Made by a program: the position numbers and the translations under genes. Source: an uncultured Alphaproteobacteria bacterium (GTDB taxonomy: Bacteria > Pseudomonadota > Alphaproteobacteria > RF32 > CAG-239). From it: a stretch of 62,532 nucleotides of DNA. This document shows positions 34,633 through 43,550 of this stretch, piece by piece. Within the stretch, counting starts at the first letter, position 1; every line of letters begins with the position of its first letter. The notes beneath the pieces were generated by a model. That model did not search any database. It saw only the letters and a list, made by a program, of their open reading frames with translations, and had not been told where the DNA came from. Location: contig CAJUKS010000010.1 of the NCBI GenBank assembly GCA_910587405.1, forward strand, positions 1 through 62,532, read 5' to 3'.

Positions 34633-36888
34633 ATGAAAAAAACACAACTGGTGACTATAGTTTCCTGTCTGTTGGCGGCCGGCGGCGCCGATGCCGCGGT
34701 GGTCAGACAGATAAAGGTAGACGGACTGCAACGGGTGGAACGCGAAACCGTCCTCTCGTACGTTAACGTAAAATCGGGAGATGACGTCAGTTCCCAAGAT
34801 CTGAACTCGGCATTCAAAAAGCTTTATACGACCGGTTTGTTCTCCGACGTTTCCTTTGACATTAAAGGAGACGTTCTGACGATTAAGGTCGACGAGAACC
34901 CGATCATCAACAAGCGTTTTTTTGACGGCAACGACAAAGTTGACGACAAAATGCTGGAGACCGAAGTGCAGCTCGGGCCCCGTTCGATTTATACGCCGGC
35001 CAAAGTTCAGGAAGACGTACAACGGATTTTGACCGTTTATAAACGGGTCGGGCGTTATGCCGCGACTGTCGAACCCAAAGTCATCAAGCGTGACCAAAAC
35101 CGCGTTGATCTGATTTTTGAAATTGACGAAGGTCCGTTGGCCAAAATTACCAAAATCAACTTTATCGGCAACAAGCATTACAGCGACAGCGACCTTCAGG
35201 ACGAGATTTTGAGCAAGGAAACCCGTTGGTGGCGCATTTTCTCGTCGTCGGAAAACTATGATCCCGAAAAAAGCAATTATGACAAAGAACTGCTGCGCCG
35301 CTTTTACAACAATCGCGGTTATGCCGATTTTCGGGTTGTGTCGTCCGTGGCCGAACTCAGCCCCGACAATAAGTCGTTTGTGATCACGACCGTTCTTGAA
35401 GAAGGCGTCCGTTACAAAGTTAAAAAAGTTAACATAAATTCGGAATTGCCCGATCTTAATACGGACGGACTGATCGAAATGTTGGAAGTTGAACCGGGCG
35501 ATTGGTATAATGCCGCCAAAATTGAAAAAAGCGTTTATACCCTTACCGACGAAATCGGCAAGCGCGGATTTGCCTTTGTCGAAGTGGAACCGGAGCTTAA
35601 CAAAAATATGGAAACCGGCGAAATGGAAGTCAATTTCCGGATTATGGAAGGTGCACGGGTATTTATCGACAAGATTAATATTACCGGCAACAACCGTACT
35701 TATGACGAAGTGATCCGCCGCGAATTCCGCATTAATGAAGGCGATGCTTTTAACGCCGCCAAAATCCGGGCTTCGCGCCGCAATATCGAAAATCTGAACT
35801 ATTTCAGCAAAGTCGATATTCAGACCCAGCCTACCGATGATGACAACAAAGCGGATATCAATGTCGACGTTACCGAAAAATCGACCGGTTATTTTAATGT
35901 CGGTATCGGCTATTCGACCGTTAACGGCGCTTTGATCCGTACCGGCGTGACCGAAAACAACTTTATGGGCAAAGGACAGCAACTCGGCTTTGATGTCGGT
36001 ATTTCCGAGCGGGTTCAGGACTATAATATCAACTTTACCGAGCCTTATTTCCTTGATCGTCCGCTGTCGGCCGGTATTGACCTGTTCCGCAGCGAAAGCG
36101 ACTATCAGGACGAGGCCTCCTATGACGAAGACAGCACCGGCGGCCGCCTGCGTTTGGGATGGAAATATACCGACGATTTGTCGCAAAGCGTTCGTTATAC
36201 GCTGCGTCAGGATGAAATTAAAAATGTCAGCCGCAGCGCGTCTATCTATATTCAACGCGAGGAAGGCAAATATGTCGGATCGAGTTTCGGACAAACCCTT
36301 TACTATGACAAACGGGACAGTGCGATTGATCCGAAAGACGGATATTTCCTGTCGTTCGGCAATGACGTTGCCGGTGCCGGCGGGGATGAAAAATATCTGA
36401 AATTCGACGCCAAAGCCTATTGGTACAATACGTTTTTCGATTACTATACTTTGAAAATGTTTGTCAACGGCGGTTATATTACCGGTTACGATCACGAAAA
36501 CGTCCGTTTGTCCCAGCGTTATTTTCTCGGCGGTTCAACAATGCGCGGTTTTGACAGTGCCGGTATCGGTGCCCGCGACAAATATACCAACGACGCTTTG
36601 GGCGGCAACTGGATGATCTATTCCGGCGCCGAATTGATCTTCCCGATCGGTCTGGACGAAGTCGGTATCAAAGGACGCACTTTCGTCGATGCCGGCGTGT
36701 TGGGCAAACCCGATGATGTCAGTTATAAAATCGTCGAATATTCCGACAAGCCGCGCGTATCGGTTGGTTTCGGTTTCAGCTGGATGTCGCCGATGGGTAA
36801 AATCGATATCGACTTCGGTTTCCCGGTTGTGAAAGAAGATTATGACGAAACGGAAGTTTTCCGTTTGAATTTCGGAACCAGTTTATAG
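34633..36888 (+). CDS. bamA: Outer-membrane protein assembly factor BamA
   Basis: The core of the BAM complex inserting beta-barrel proteins, such as the autotransporters in this window. It has a signal peptide (about 1-21, GGADA), five POTRA domains, and a C-terminal 16-strand barrel with the conserved GG-STMRGFDS / R(L/F)-x-G motif (FLGGSTMRGF). Its last residues are LNFGTSL; the final residue is Leu where many family members end in Phe or Trp. Start ATG 34633 is chosen over earlier in-frame codons because it gives the signal peptide. Length 751. Confidence 0.96.
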   Translation: MKKTQLVTIVSCLLAAGGADAAVVRQIKVDGLQRVERETVLSYVNVKSGDDVSSQDLNSAFKKLYTTGLFSDVSFDIKGDVLTIKVDENPIINKRFFDGNDKVDDKMLETEVQLGPRSIYTPAKVQEDVQRILTVYKRVGRYAATVEPKVIKRDQNRVDLIFEIDEGPLAKITKINFIGNKHYSDSDLQDEILSKETRWWRIFSSSENYDPEKSNYDKELLRRFYNNRGYADFRVVSSVAELSPDNKSFVITTVLEEGVRYKVKKVNINSELPDLNTDGLIEMLEVEPGDWYNAAKIEKSVYTLTDEIGKRGFAFVEVEPELNKNMETGEMEVNFRIMEGARVFIDKINITGNNRTYDEVIRREFRINEGDAFNAAKIRASRRNIENLNYFSKVDIQTQPTDDDNKADINVDVTEKSTGYFNVGIGYSTVNGALIRTGVTENNFMGKGQQLGFDVGISERVQDYNINFTEPYFLDRPLSAGIDLFRSESDYQDEASYDEDSTGGRLRLGWKYTDDLSQSVRYTLRQDEIKNVSRSASIYIQREEGKYVGSSFGQTLYYDKRDSAIDPKDGYFLSFGNDVAGAGGDEKYLKFDAKAYWYNTFFDYYTLKMFVNGGYITGYDHENVRLSQRYFLGGSTMRGFDSAGIGARDKYTNDALGGNWMIYSGAELIFPIGLDEVGIKGRTFVDAGVLGKPDDVSYKIVEYSDKPRVSVGFGFSWMSPMGKIDIDFGFPVVKEDYDETEVFRLNFGTSL

Positions 36889-36910
36889 TGTTGCATCAAG
36901 GAGAAAAACT

Positions 36911-37924
36911 ATGGTAGATACGAACTTTTTTATCAAAAAAGGCGAGTTTAACCTTAATCAGATTGCCGAAATTTGTGATGCCGAAGTGCAGGACAAGAGC
37001 CTGGGCATGATGGTGATACATGACATGAATACAATGGGAAATGCCGGCGAAGGCGAACTTTGTTTCTTTTATGACCGCAAAAAGAAGGATGCGGCCGCGG
37101 AAATAAAAGCTTCGGCCTGTGTGACTACGGCGGAACTGGCACCTCTGATTCCCGAAGGCGTTGCCGTGCTGGTTTGCAACAATCCGAAACTGGCCTTTTT
37201 GAAGCTGAATCAGGCAATGTATGCCGAAAAGCGACCGGCTCCTGGCGTTGCCGAAACCGCGCGTATCGACCCCACCGCCAAAATCGGCAACGGTTGTTCA
37301 ATTGCCGACTATGTGGTTATCGGTGCCGATGCGGTTATCGGCGACAATACCGTTATTGAACCGTTTGCCGTCATCGGCGAAGGGTGCAAAGTCGGCAGCA
37401 ATTGCCGTATCGGTGCTCAGGCCTGTGTTGCCTATACCGTTATGGGCAACAACTGCTACATTTATAACGGTGCCCGTTTGGGACAGGACGGTTTCGGTTT
37501 TCAGACCATTAACGGTGTTCATCAGCGGATTCCGCAGTTGGGACGCGTCATCATCGGTAACGATGTCGAAATCGGATCTTGTTCGTGTGTCGACCGCGGT
37601 GCCATGGACGATACGGTGATCGGTGACGGTTGCCGGGTCGACAATCTGGTGCAGATTGCCCATAATGATAAACTCGGCCGCGGTTGCGTGATCGTTTCCA
37701 TGACCGGAATTGCCGGCAGCTGTAACTTCGGCGATTATGTCGTTTGCGGCGGCCAAAGCGGTTTTGCCGACCACCTCAATGTCGGCAGCGGCGCGCAGAT
37801 TGCGGCGCAGTCGGGAATAATGCGCGATATTGAGCCGGGAACGGTGGTAATGGGCACGCCGGCGGTTCCGTTCAAGGATTTTATGCGCCAAGTTGCATTT
37901 TTACAGAAAAACTCAAAAAAATAA
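36911..37924 (+). CDS. lpxD: UDP-3-O-(3-hydroxyacyl)glucosamine N-acyltransferase LpxD
   Basis: Third enzyme of lipid A synthesis. It has a uridine-binding N-terminal domain (to about 100), then left-handed parallel beta-helix hexapeptide repeats, with the catalytic His in NLVQIAHNDKLG. The 337-residue length fits. AAGGAG precedes the ATG, 22 bases after bamA. The window lacks lpxA and lpxB, which usually follow fabZ. Confidence 0.95.
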   Translation: MVDTNFFIKKGEFNLNQIAEICDAEVQDKSLGMMVIHDMNTMGNAGEGELCFFYDRKKKDAAAEIKASACVTTAELAPLIPEGVAVLVCNNPKLAFLKLNQAMYAEKRPAPGVAETARIDPTAKIGNGCSIADYVVIGADAVIGDNTVIEPFAVIGEGCKVGSNCRIGAQACVAYTVMGNNCYIYNGARLGQDGFGFQTINGVHQRIPQLGRVIIGNDVEIGSCSCVDRGAMDDTVIGDGCRVDNLVQIAHNDKLGRGCVIVSMTGIAGSCNFGDYVVCGGQSGFADHLNVGSGAQIAAQSGIMRDIEPGTVVMGTPAVPFKDFMRQVAFLQKNSKK

Positions 37925-37951
37925 ATTTGACCAAGGAGAAGGACTAAAATT

Positions 37952-38398
37952 ATGTCAGAAAACAAAATCTATAACATTGAAGAAATCATGAACTTTTTGC
38001 CGCACCGTTATCCGTTCCTGCTGTTGGATCGGTTGGAAGTCGAAGTTCCCGGCGAGAAAGGCATCGGTTTGAAAAATGTAACGATGAATGAAGAGTTTTT
38101 TCAAGGGCATTTTCCCGGAAATCCGGTTATGCCGGGGGTTCTGCAGATAGAAGCGATGGCTCAGACGGCCGGTGCGCTGGTCGTTGCCGGTTCCGAAGAT
38201 ATTGCGGATAAAAAAGTCAGCGTTTTGTTTATGTCCATTGATGGGGTTAAATTCCGCAAACCGGTAAAACCGGGCGATCAGCTGAAAATGCATGTCGAAA
38301 AAGTTCAGTCGCGCCGCAATGTCTTTGTGTTCAAAGGCAAAACGATGGTCGACGACAAAGTCGTTTCGGAAGCCGAATTTACGGCAATGATTGTCTAA
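37952..38398 (+). CDS. fabZ: 3-hydroxyacyl-ACP dehydratase FabZ
   Basis: Dehydrates 3-hydroxyacyl-ACP in fatty-acid elongation and balances acyl chains with lipid A synthesis. It is a hot-dog fold protein of 148 residues with the catalytic His and Glu in GHFPGNPVMPGVLQIEAMAQ. AAGGAGAAGG precedes the ATG. It is the last gene of the pyrH operon, closed by a terminator. Confidence 0.96.
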   Translation: MSENKIYNIEEIMNFLPHRYPFLLLDRLEVEVPGEKGIGLKNVTMNEEFFQGHFPGNPVMPGVLQIEAMAQTAGALVVAGSEDIADKKVSVLFMSIDGVKFRKPVKPGDQLKMHVEKVQSRRNVFVFKGKTMVDDKVVSEAEFTAMIV

Positions 38399-38414
38399 AC
38401 CGGCAGAAAATATG

Positions 38415-38450
38415 CTAAAAAAAGGGAAAACAGCGTTTTCCCTTTTTTTT
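38415..38450 (+). terminator. Terminator of the pyrH-fabZ operon
   Basis: AAAAAGGGAAAAC pairs with GTTTTCCCTTTTT around a 2-3 base loop and runs into eight T. Confidence 0.85.
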
Positions 38451-38591
38451 GTATTCTGAAAACCGCGTAGAAGACGCGCGGTTCCGGAAAATAACCGTCA
38501 TCCGGTTTAAAGCGGCAAATTATATTTACATCCGTGATAAAATGAATTACAACTTTTATAGAACCGTTGTACTTATTTTGGGGGACTTATT

Positions 38592-39224
38592 ATGCGAAAA
38601 ATATTGTTTTTGAGTTTGGCTGCCTGTACGTTGGCGGCACCGGCTGCAGCCGATTTTATGACTTATGGCGTCAAGGCGGAATGCATGCCGGAGTTAAACC
38701 TGATGATTCTCGGCAACGAACTGTATCCCGGGTATATGGCGGATAAGTATGTGGCGGCGCATCGGGAAGAAACGGTTGACAAGTATCGGATTTACAGCTT
38801 TTCGGTGCAGAGGGCGGAAGGGCAAAAAGAAGTTTCGATTGATCCGCTGCAATATAAATTCGGCTGCCGCTTAAACGGGCATGACATCGAGGTGGAGATC
38901 CAACCTGACGAAGAATCCTTTAACAGTGATGAGAATTCCGGCTGCAGTTATGCTTCTTTTGTTACCATTAAAGACAACGGCCGTCTGATTACCGACAAGC
39001 TGAAGACCTATGATTGCGATCGTGACGTGTATATTTCCAAACTGACAATCCGTCCTCAGGTGGAAATTCCCGATTACAGCAACGGCGGTGCGTTATTTGT
39101 CAGCGGTTATCACGGTGACCGGCTGATCAGCGAATATTACTATTATGATCGGATAAAATTTGAGCCGGTGGATAATATAATTTTCTATCAGCCGTATAAG
39201 GTATTGCCGCCCGAGCAAAAATAG
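38592..39224 (+). CDS. Secreted protein, unknown function
   Basis: The 210-residue product has a Sec signal peptide (about 1-20, ending PAAA) and a mature part with four scattered cysteines (AECMPE, FGCRLNG, SGCSYAS, YDCDRD) that could form disulfides in the periplasm. No family recognised. A GGGG-rich site precedes the ATG and a terminator follows. The 190 bases before it contain the fabZ terminator and a GC-rich hairpin (38460-38483). Confidence 0.7.
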   Translation: MRKILFLSLAACTLAAPAAADFMTYGVKAECMPELNLMILGNELYPGYMADKYVAAHREETVDKYRIYSFSVQRAEGQKEVSIDPLQYKFGCRLNGHDIEVEIQPDEESFNSDENSGCSYASFVTIKDNGRLITDKLKTYDCDRDVYISKLTIRPQVEIPDYSNGGALFVSGYHGDRLISEYYYYDRIKFEPVDNIIFYQPYKVLPPEQK

Positions 39225-39228
39225 GCGT

Positions 39229-39262
39229 AAAAAAATCCCTGTAAACAGGGATTTTTTTTATA
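39229..39262. terminator. Bidirectional terminator
   Basis: AAAAAATCCCTG pairs with CAGGGATTTTTT around a short loop; A and T runs flank both sides. It separates the secreted-protein gene from the convergent ABC permease. Confidence 0.85.
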
Positions 39263-39265
39263 TGC

Positions 39266-40645
39266 TTACAAATCCTGCAAAAGGCGGATTTTTTGCCGTA
39301 TCCCCAGCAACAGCAAAGTCAGCATCAGCACAAATTCCAGTGTCGGAGGAATCAGAGTGAGAAAAGCGCTCTCGTTATAAGTCAGATACATGCTCTGATG
39401 AAAATAGGGCATAAAAAACGGACAAAAGATTTTGAGATTGAAGTGATATAACAGAGCCGGGATGATCGTGTAAGTAGATAAAGCGATCAGTACCGGAACC
39501 ACTGTGGTTTCTTTTTCGTTGCCTTGCGCAAACAGTGACCACAAATAAATGAAACAAAAATCGCGCAACATAAACATAATCATTGCCCAAATCATGAAGG
39601 TCATGCTCAGTCCCGGTCCTTCGCCGGCAGCGGTGAATTCGGTGCTCAGAATCAGCGCCAGTCCCAAAATGACCGGAAGCGTAATCAGGCTTCTCGGCAC
39701 AATCATCAACAGCCGTTTATACTGGCGGGTGCGATAATATTTGAGAATCATGTGCGGGCGCAAAGCCATGTTCGATTCGCCGCACAGGGTGAGGTAGGTT
39801 ATGCCCAATACGGCGAAAAACGCCATCAGAGAGCCTTTGTAGCGCAGCAGCGGATTATAATCGTTGCCGTCGTTAAAGCCGAATAAAATTGCCGCCAGAG
39901 AGAGCGTAAACAACAACCATGCCGACGGATAGGGTTCCTGGCCGAATTCGCTCTTAATCTGGTTGACAATCGCAATAAAGCCCCACAAAATAAAAATGGC
40001 CGCAAAGAGAATCAAGATTTCCTTCATGCTGTACGTGCTGCCGTACCACCACACGGTGTCGTTTCGTGCCGAACTGATAAAAACCACATATAAAGAATAG
40101 GCGGTGGCAATGCCCGTCAGCTGAAAGAAAGTGAGATCGAACTTCTCGAAAAAGTGGCGCCAACGGATAGAGTGGAGGCTTACTACCAGCGGCATAATTT
40201 GCGCGCATAATCCGACTAAGATAAAAATCAGGATATTTTCCAGCAACTCTTGGTCAGAAAACGGCGCCATCCGTTCTGCTTCCAGATGAAAGGACAGAAT
40301 ATACAGGGCAAAACAAATAAAATTGCCGTACCAGATGTAGACGGTGCTGCCGAAAAGCTTGCCGACTGCCATTTGAAACGGTGACATCGAGGTCATGACC
40401 TGAAAAGACCAGGTGTTGGCGTTAATTTCTTTGACCACCGTTTCGGAAGTCAGGCGGGTGCCCCAGATAAAAGTAAAAATCAGATAAAACAGAATGCAAA
40501 TTCCGGGCAGAACCGTCGCCGGAAGATAATCGTTGAAAGTGTAAGCCAACAGATAAACCGTTAACAGGAGCAGGGGCATTGCCGCCAGTTTTTTCAATGT
40601 AAGCTCGGTCCATGTGTTGCGAATGAACTCAGGGTTTCTCAACAT
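39266..40645 (-). CDS. ABC-2 type transporter permease, 459 aa
   Basis: A strongly hydrophobic protein with about twelve membrane segments and no recognised enzyme motif. It starts one base after the ATPase gene stops and its ribosome-binding GAAGGAG lies inside that gene, so the two make one exporter. The permease domain resembles the ABC-2 superfamily by topology only. Substrate unknown; export of a lipid, glycan, peptide or drug is possible. Confidence 0.75.
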   Translation of the reverse strand: MLRNPEFIRNTWTELTLKKLAAMPLLLLTVYLLAYTFNDYLPATVLPGICILFYLIFTFIWGTRLTSETVVKEINANTWSFQVMTSMSPFQMAVGKLFGSTVYIWYGNFICFALYILSFHLEAERMAPFSDQELLENILIFILVGLCAQIMPLVVSLHSIRWRHFFEKFDLTFFQLTGIATAYSLYVVFISSARNDTVWWYGSTYSMKEILILFAAIFILWGFIAIVNQIKSEFGQEPYPSAWLLFTLSLAAILFGFNDGNDYNPLLRYKGSLMAFFAVLGITYLTLCGESNMALRPHMILKYYRTRQYKRLLMIVPRSLITLPVILGLALILSTEFTAAGEGPGLSMTFMIWAMIMFMLRDFCFIYLWSLFAQGNEKETTVVPVLIALSTYTIIPALLYHFNLKIFCPFFMPYFHQSMYLTYNESAFLTLIPPTLEFVLMLTLLLLGIRQKIRLLQDL

Positions 40646-40646
40646 C

Positions 40647-41576
40647 TTAATCTCCTTCTTTCAACGTTTCAAAATATGCGTCTTTAAGTGCGCTTTGGGT
40701 TGTTTTGTATTCAACAACCGCAATATCTGCCGCAATCAGCCTTTTTAACAAAGCGGCAAGCCGGTCGTCTTGTCCCCACAGCGTCATGCCGACGCTTGAG
40801 TGTCGACGGTGTAAGTCGCTGACGCAATTTTCGTTTTGCAAAAATGAGAACAGTTGATCGGCGCTGCCTTTGACCCGGATTGTCAGATTAACATGGGGGT
40901 TTTGCGACGATACGACGGTATTGCCGCCGATTTGCTCATATCTGACAAGACGACCGGCGTTCAATACAATGACGTCGGTGGCATAATCTTCCAGTTCGGC
41001 CAAAATATGTGAAGAAATCAACAAAGTGTGGCCTTTTTCTTTCAGGTTGACGAAAAGCCGCGACAATTCGAGTCTGGCTTCGGGATCAAGTCCGGACGCC
41101 GGTTCGTCGAGAATAATAAAGGCGGGGCGGTGAATGATGCCGAGTGCAATCGCCAGCCTTTGCCTTAATCCGCGCGAAAGGGTGCCGGCGTAGTTTTCCA
41201 GATGTTCGGTGAGGTTGAGCATCGCGGCGGTTTCAACAATTCTCGGCTCAATTTCGGCCGGCGGAAGATCAAAAGCCAGCGCGGCGTAACGGAGACATTG
41301 GCGGGCAGTCAGATTGTCGTACAACCCGAAAACGTCCGACAAATAGGAAATATGCCGGTGTGCCCGACGCGAGTCTTCCGGAACATTGATGCCGTTAACC
41401 GAAATTTCGCCGCTGAAGGGTTTAACCAAACCGGCCAGGCAGCGCATCAACGTGGTTTTTCCGGCACCGTTCGGGCCGATCAGGGCGACAATGCTGCCTT
41501 TTTTGATTTCAAAAGATATATTATGCAGGGCTCTTTTGGTCATATAGTCAAATACGAGATTTTCAACTTTTATCAT
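40647..41576 (-). CDS. ABC transporter ATP-binding protein
   Basis: The 309-residue nucleotide-binding subunit. Walker A is GPNGAGKTT (34-42), the signature is LSRGLRQRLAIAL, Walker B is FIILDEPASGLD, and the H-loop is SSH. Residues beyond 225 form a C-terminal extension common in ABC-2 exporters (CcmA/NatA-like). It is encoded directly ahead of the permease. A 348-base region separates it from the divergent outer-membrane gene. Confidence 0.92.
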   Translation of the reverse strand: MIKVENLVFDYMTKRALHNISFEIKKGSIVALIGPNGAGKTTLMRCLAGLVKPFSGEISVNGINVPEDSRRAHRHISYLSDVFGLYDNLTARQCLRYAALAFDLPPAEIEPRIVETAAMLNLTEHLENYAGTLSRGLRQRLAIALGIIHRPAFIILDEPASGLDPEARLELSRLFVNLKEKGHTLLISSHILAELEDYATDVIVLNAGRLVRYEQIGGNTVVSSQNPHVNLTIRVKGSADQLFSFLQNENCVSDLHRRHSSVGMTLWGQDDRLAALLKRLIAADIAVVEYKTTQSALKDAYFETLKEGD

Positions 41577-41924
41577 CAGCTTTCCTTTGTTGTGACGATT
41601 ATAATCCGACGCTCAGTTCTTAATATAATCCGATCGGCTGCCGATGACAAATGATAATAGCGCCGGTTTTGACAATTTTCGGCCGCCGCGGGTGTAAAAT
41701 TGCAAGAGTCGGATAAATGGCCGTCAAACCGGCAGCTTGGGGCAGTCAGACGGGGATACGACAAAGCATGACGTATCTGTTTTTGCCTTTTTGACATAAT
41801 AACAAACAGATCGTTCCAAAGCGACTTGACGACATAAAATAATATGTTGACTTAGAAACAAGGCGTTCGTCAATATGAAGCTGTCTTACAAAAGACAACG
41901 ACTAAATTTTATAAGGAGTTTACT
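41577..41924. other. 348-base divergent intergenic region
   Basis: Holds the start regions of the ABC operon (minus) and the small barrel gene (plus). It is GC-mixed, with several TTGAC-like hexamers near 41825 and 41852 but no well-spaced -10 that I trust. No small open frame with a ribosome-binding site, tRNA or clear riboswitch was seen. Confidence 0.4.
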
Positions 41925-42485
41925 ATAAAAAAGAGTTTGTTGCTCGCCGGTGTTGCCGTATTGTTTTCGGCAAATGCCTACGCTGTTGACATAAAACCTT
42001 ATGTTGGTTTGGACTATGTTTATTCGATGGCTGATATCGATAAACTGGAAGGCTACAGCGTTTATGAAGAAGATCTGAGTGCTTTTGCCGTTTCTGCCGG
42101 CGCCAGATTTCATCCCAACTTTGGGGTAGAAGCCTTCTATCAGCAATCGGAAGAAGGAGAAAAAACAACGATGACTTATTTGAAAGGGACGGATCAATAT
42201 AAGGCTTATGGTATTGACGTAATCGGTTATCTCCCGGTTATGGAAAAGCTTGAGCTTGTTGGTTCGCTCGGTGTAGCCCGTTACAATGTCGATGCCGAAT
42301 TGAAGTTGTTCAATCTTGAAGGTGACGGCGATGACAAGGGTATGGGCTACCGCCTTGGTGCCGGCGCGCAATACAACTTCAACGATAATATTGCCGCCCG
42401 CGCCATGGTTCGCTATGTTGACACCGACATTGACGGTTTGGACAACATCGTTGACCTGACGCTCGGTATCAGATATACGTTTTAA
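41925..42485 (+). CDS. Small outer-membrane beta-barrel protein with apparent ATA start
   Basis: The mature part alternates polar and hydrophobic residues, begins VDIKPYVGLDY and ends GIRYTF, as OmpA-type eight-strand barrels do. Reading from ATA at 41925 gives KKSLLLAGVAVLFSANAYA, a textbook signal peptide, and AAGGAG sits exactly 6 bases before it. The first conventional start in frame, TTG 41937, would lose both lysines and have 18 bases to the site. So initiation at AUA, or an ATG-to-ATA change, is the best reading. It is probably a porin-like or adhesive surface protein; a terminator follows at 42519. Confidence 0.75.
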   Translation: MKKSLLLAGVAVLFSANAYAVDIKPYVGLDYVYSMADIDKLEGYSVYEEDLSAFAVSAGARFHPNFGVEAFYQQSEEGEKTTMTYLKGTDQYKAYGIDVIGYLPVMEKLELVGSLGVARYNVDAELKLFNLEGDGDDKGMGYRLGAGAQYNFNDNIAARAMVRYVDTDIDGLDNIVDLTLGIRYTF

Positions 42486-42518
42486 TCAAAAAAGTTATGT
42501 TCTTATGTAAAGTTCTCG

Positions 42519-42549
42519 ATAAGCCCTCAGTTTCTGAGGGCTTATTTGG
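42519..42549 (+). terminator. Terminator of the barrel gene
   Basis: A perfect 12-bp stem, ATAAGCCCTCAG with its complement, around a TTT loop and followed by TT. The T run is short. Confidence 0.65.
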
Positions 42550-42711
42550 TATCCCGAAAATTTCCGGAGTTCGTCATCTGCCGTGCCAAGCACCAACTTT
42601 GGCAGAAACTTTATATTTGTTAAAAAGTAAAGCTGTAAGGATAATAAAAGAAAAACGTTTTTCAAGGGTATGCGGGGTTTAAAAATTAATTTCAAAATTG
42701 ATAAAAAGTTA

Positions 42712-42740
42712 TTGACTGATCGGAAAAGTTAAGATAAATA
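42712..42740 (+). promoter_or_regulatory. Promoter of tRNA-Ser
   Basis: TTGACT (42712-42717), 17 bases, TAAATA (42735-42740), about 20 bases before the tRNA. Confidence 0.6.
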
Positions 42741-42760
42741 TTACCCCGTAACCTGCTGAT

Positions 42761-42848
42761 GGAGAGTTGGCAGAGTGGTAATGCAGCGGATTGCTAATCC
42801 GTCATCGTGAATAACGATGCACAGGTTCGAGTCCTGTACTCTCCGCCA
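42761..42848 (+). tRNA. tRNA-Ser(GCT)
   Basis: An 88-base cloverleaf. The acceptor stem GGAGAGT pairs with ACTCTCC, G discriminator and encoded CCA end. The anticodon loop TTGCTAA gives GCT (42793-42795), the T loop is GTTCGAGTC, and a long variable arm is present as in serine tRNAs. It reads AGC/AGU serine codons. Confidence 0.97.
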
Positions 42849-42851
42849 TTA

Positions 42852-42888
42852 AAAATAACCTATTGTCCAATAGGTTATTTTTTTTATT
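42852..42888 (+). terminator. Terminator of tRNA-Ser
   Basis: AAATAACCTATTG pairs with AATAGGTTATTT and runs into a long T stretch. Confidence 0.85.
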
Positions 42889-43044
42889 TTGATTTCCTAT
42901 GTTTTGTAATGAGGCCGCCAGGCAAGGTGTTTATTCGTTGAGACAAAATTAAGAACGTTTCCAACTTGACAAAAAAAGGAAAAAATCTTATAATTATCTC
43001 AATTGAAATTAATTACGAATTATTAACCATAAAAATATACGAAG

Positions 43045-43413
43045 ATGAAAAATTTTATTATCGCTTTGATTCTGACGGTCGGATACGTTATCGCATGTGT
43101 TTACTTCTCTAACGTTGTATGCGTGCAGATTCTTTCCTTCCTCTGGGTCGTTCTTTACGCTTTAGGAATGGGCAAGCTGGAAGGACAATTCTGTGACGCG
43201 CAGAACAATCTGAAGATGGGAAAGTTCTGGTGGAACGGTTTTGTCTGCCGCATTATCCCGTTGATTATCTTCATCGTGTCGTTATGTGCTATAATGTGGC
43301 ACTACGGATTTCTGTTCTCACTTTTAATTTTTGCAGTTCTCGCTGCCGTAAATGTATGGCGTGTGCTCTACGAACTTTATGAGTTTGAAGATGGAGACGA
43401 TGACGACGAATAA
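43045..43413 (+). CDS. Small four-helix membrane protein, unknown
   Basis: A 122-residue product with hydrophobic segments at about 3-25, 27-45, 66-86 and 89-110 and an acidic tail (EDGDDDDE). No family recognised. Its own terminator follows at 43433. No strong ribosome-binding site precedes the ATG. Confidence 0.6.
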   Translation: MKNFIIALILTVGYVIACVYFSNVVCVQILSFLWVVLYALGMGKLEGQFCDAQNNLKMGKFWWNGFVCRIIPLIIFIVSLCAIMWHYGFLFSLLIFAVLAAVNVWRVLYELYEFEDGDDDDE

Positions 43414-43432
43414 AAGTTTTCAATCACAACCG

Positions 43433-43460
43433 GCTCGGCATCTTTGATGCCGGGCTTTTG
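43433..43460 (+). terminator. Terminator of the small membrane protein gene
   Basis: GCTCGGCATC pairs with GATGCCGGGC (one G-T pair) across a TTT loop and is followed by TTTTGTG. Confidence 0.7.
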
Positions 43461-43507
43461 TGTATTCCGAAAACCCCATGTTTTCGCGGGGCTTTCTTTG
43501 ATCTCAC

Positions 43508-43535
43508 CAAAAACCCCCTTGATCGTCAAGGGGGC
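43508..43535 (-). terminator. Terminator of the DEAD-box helicase gene
   Basis: On the minus strand CCCCCTTGA pairs with TCAAGGGGG around a 3-base loop and is followed by TTTTTGG, 16 bases after the helicase stop. Confidence 0.8.
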
Positions 43536-43550
43536 AAAGGTCAGACGTTT

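Noticed and set aside
34513..36495. 660-residue open frame opposite bamA
   Set aside because: Mirror frame of a well-supported gene; the protein is repetitive Phe/Ile/Asn/Val with no fold signature.
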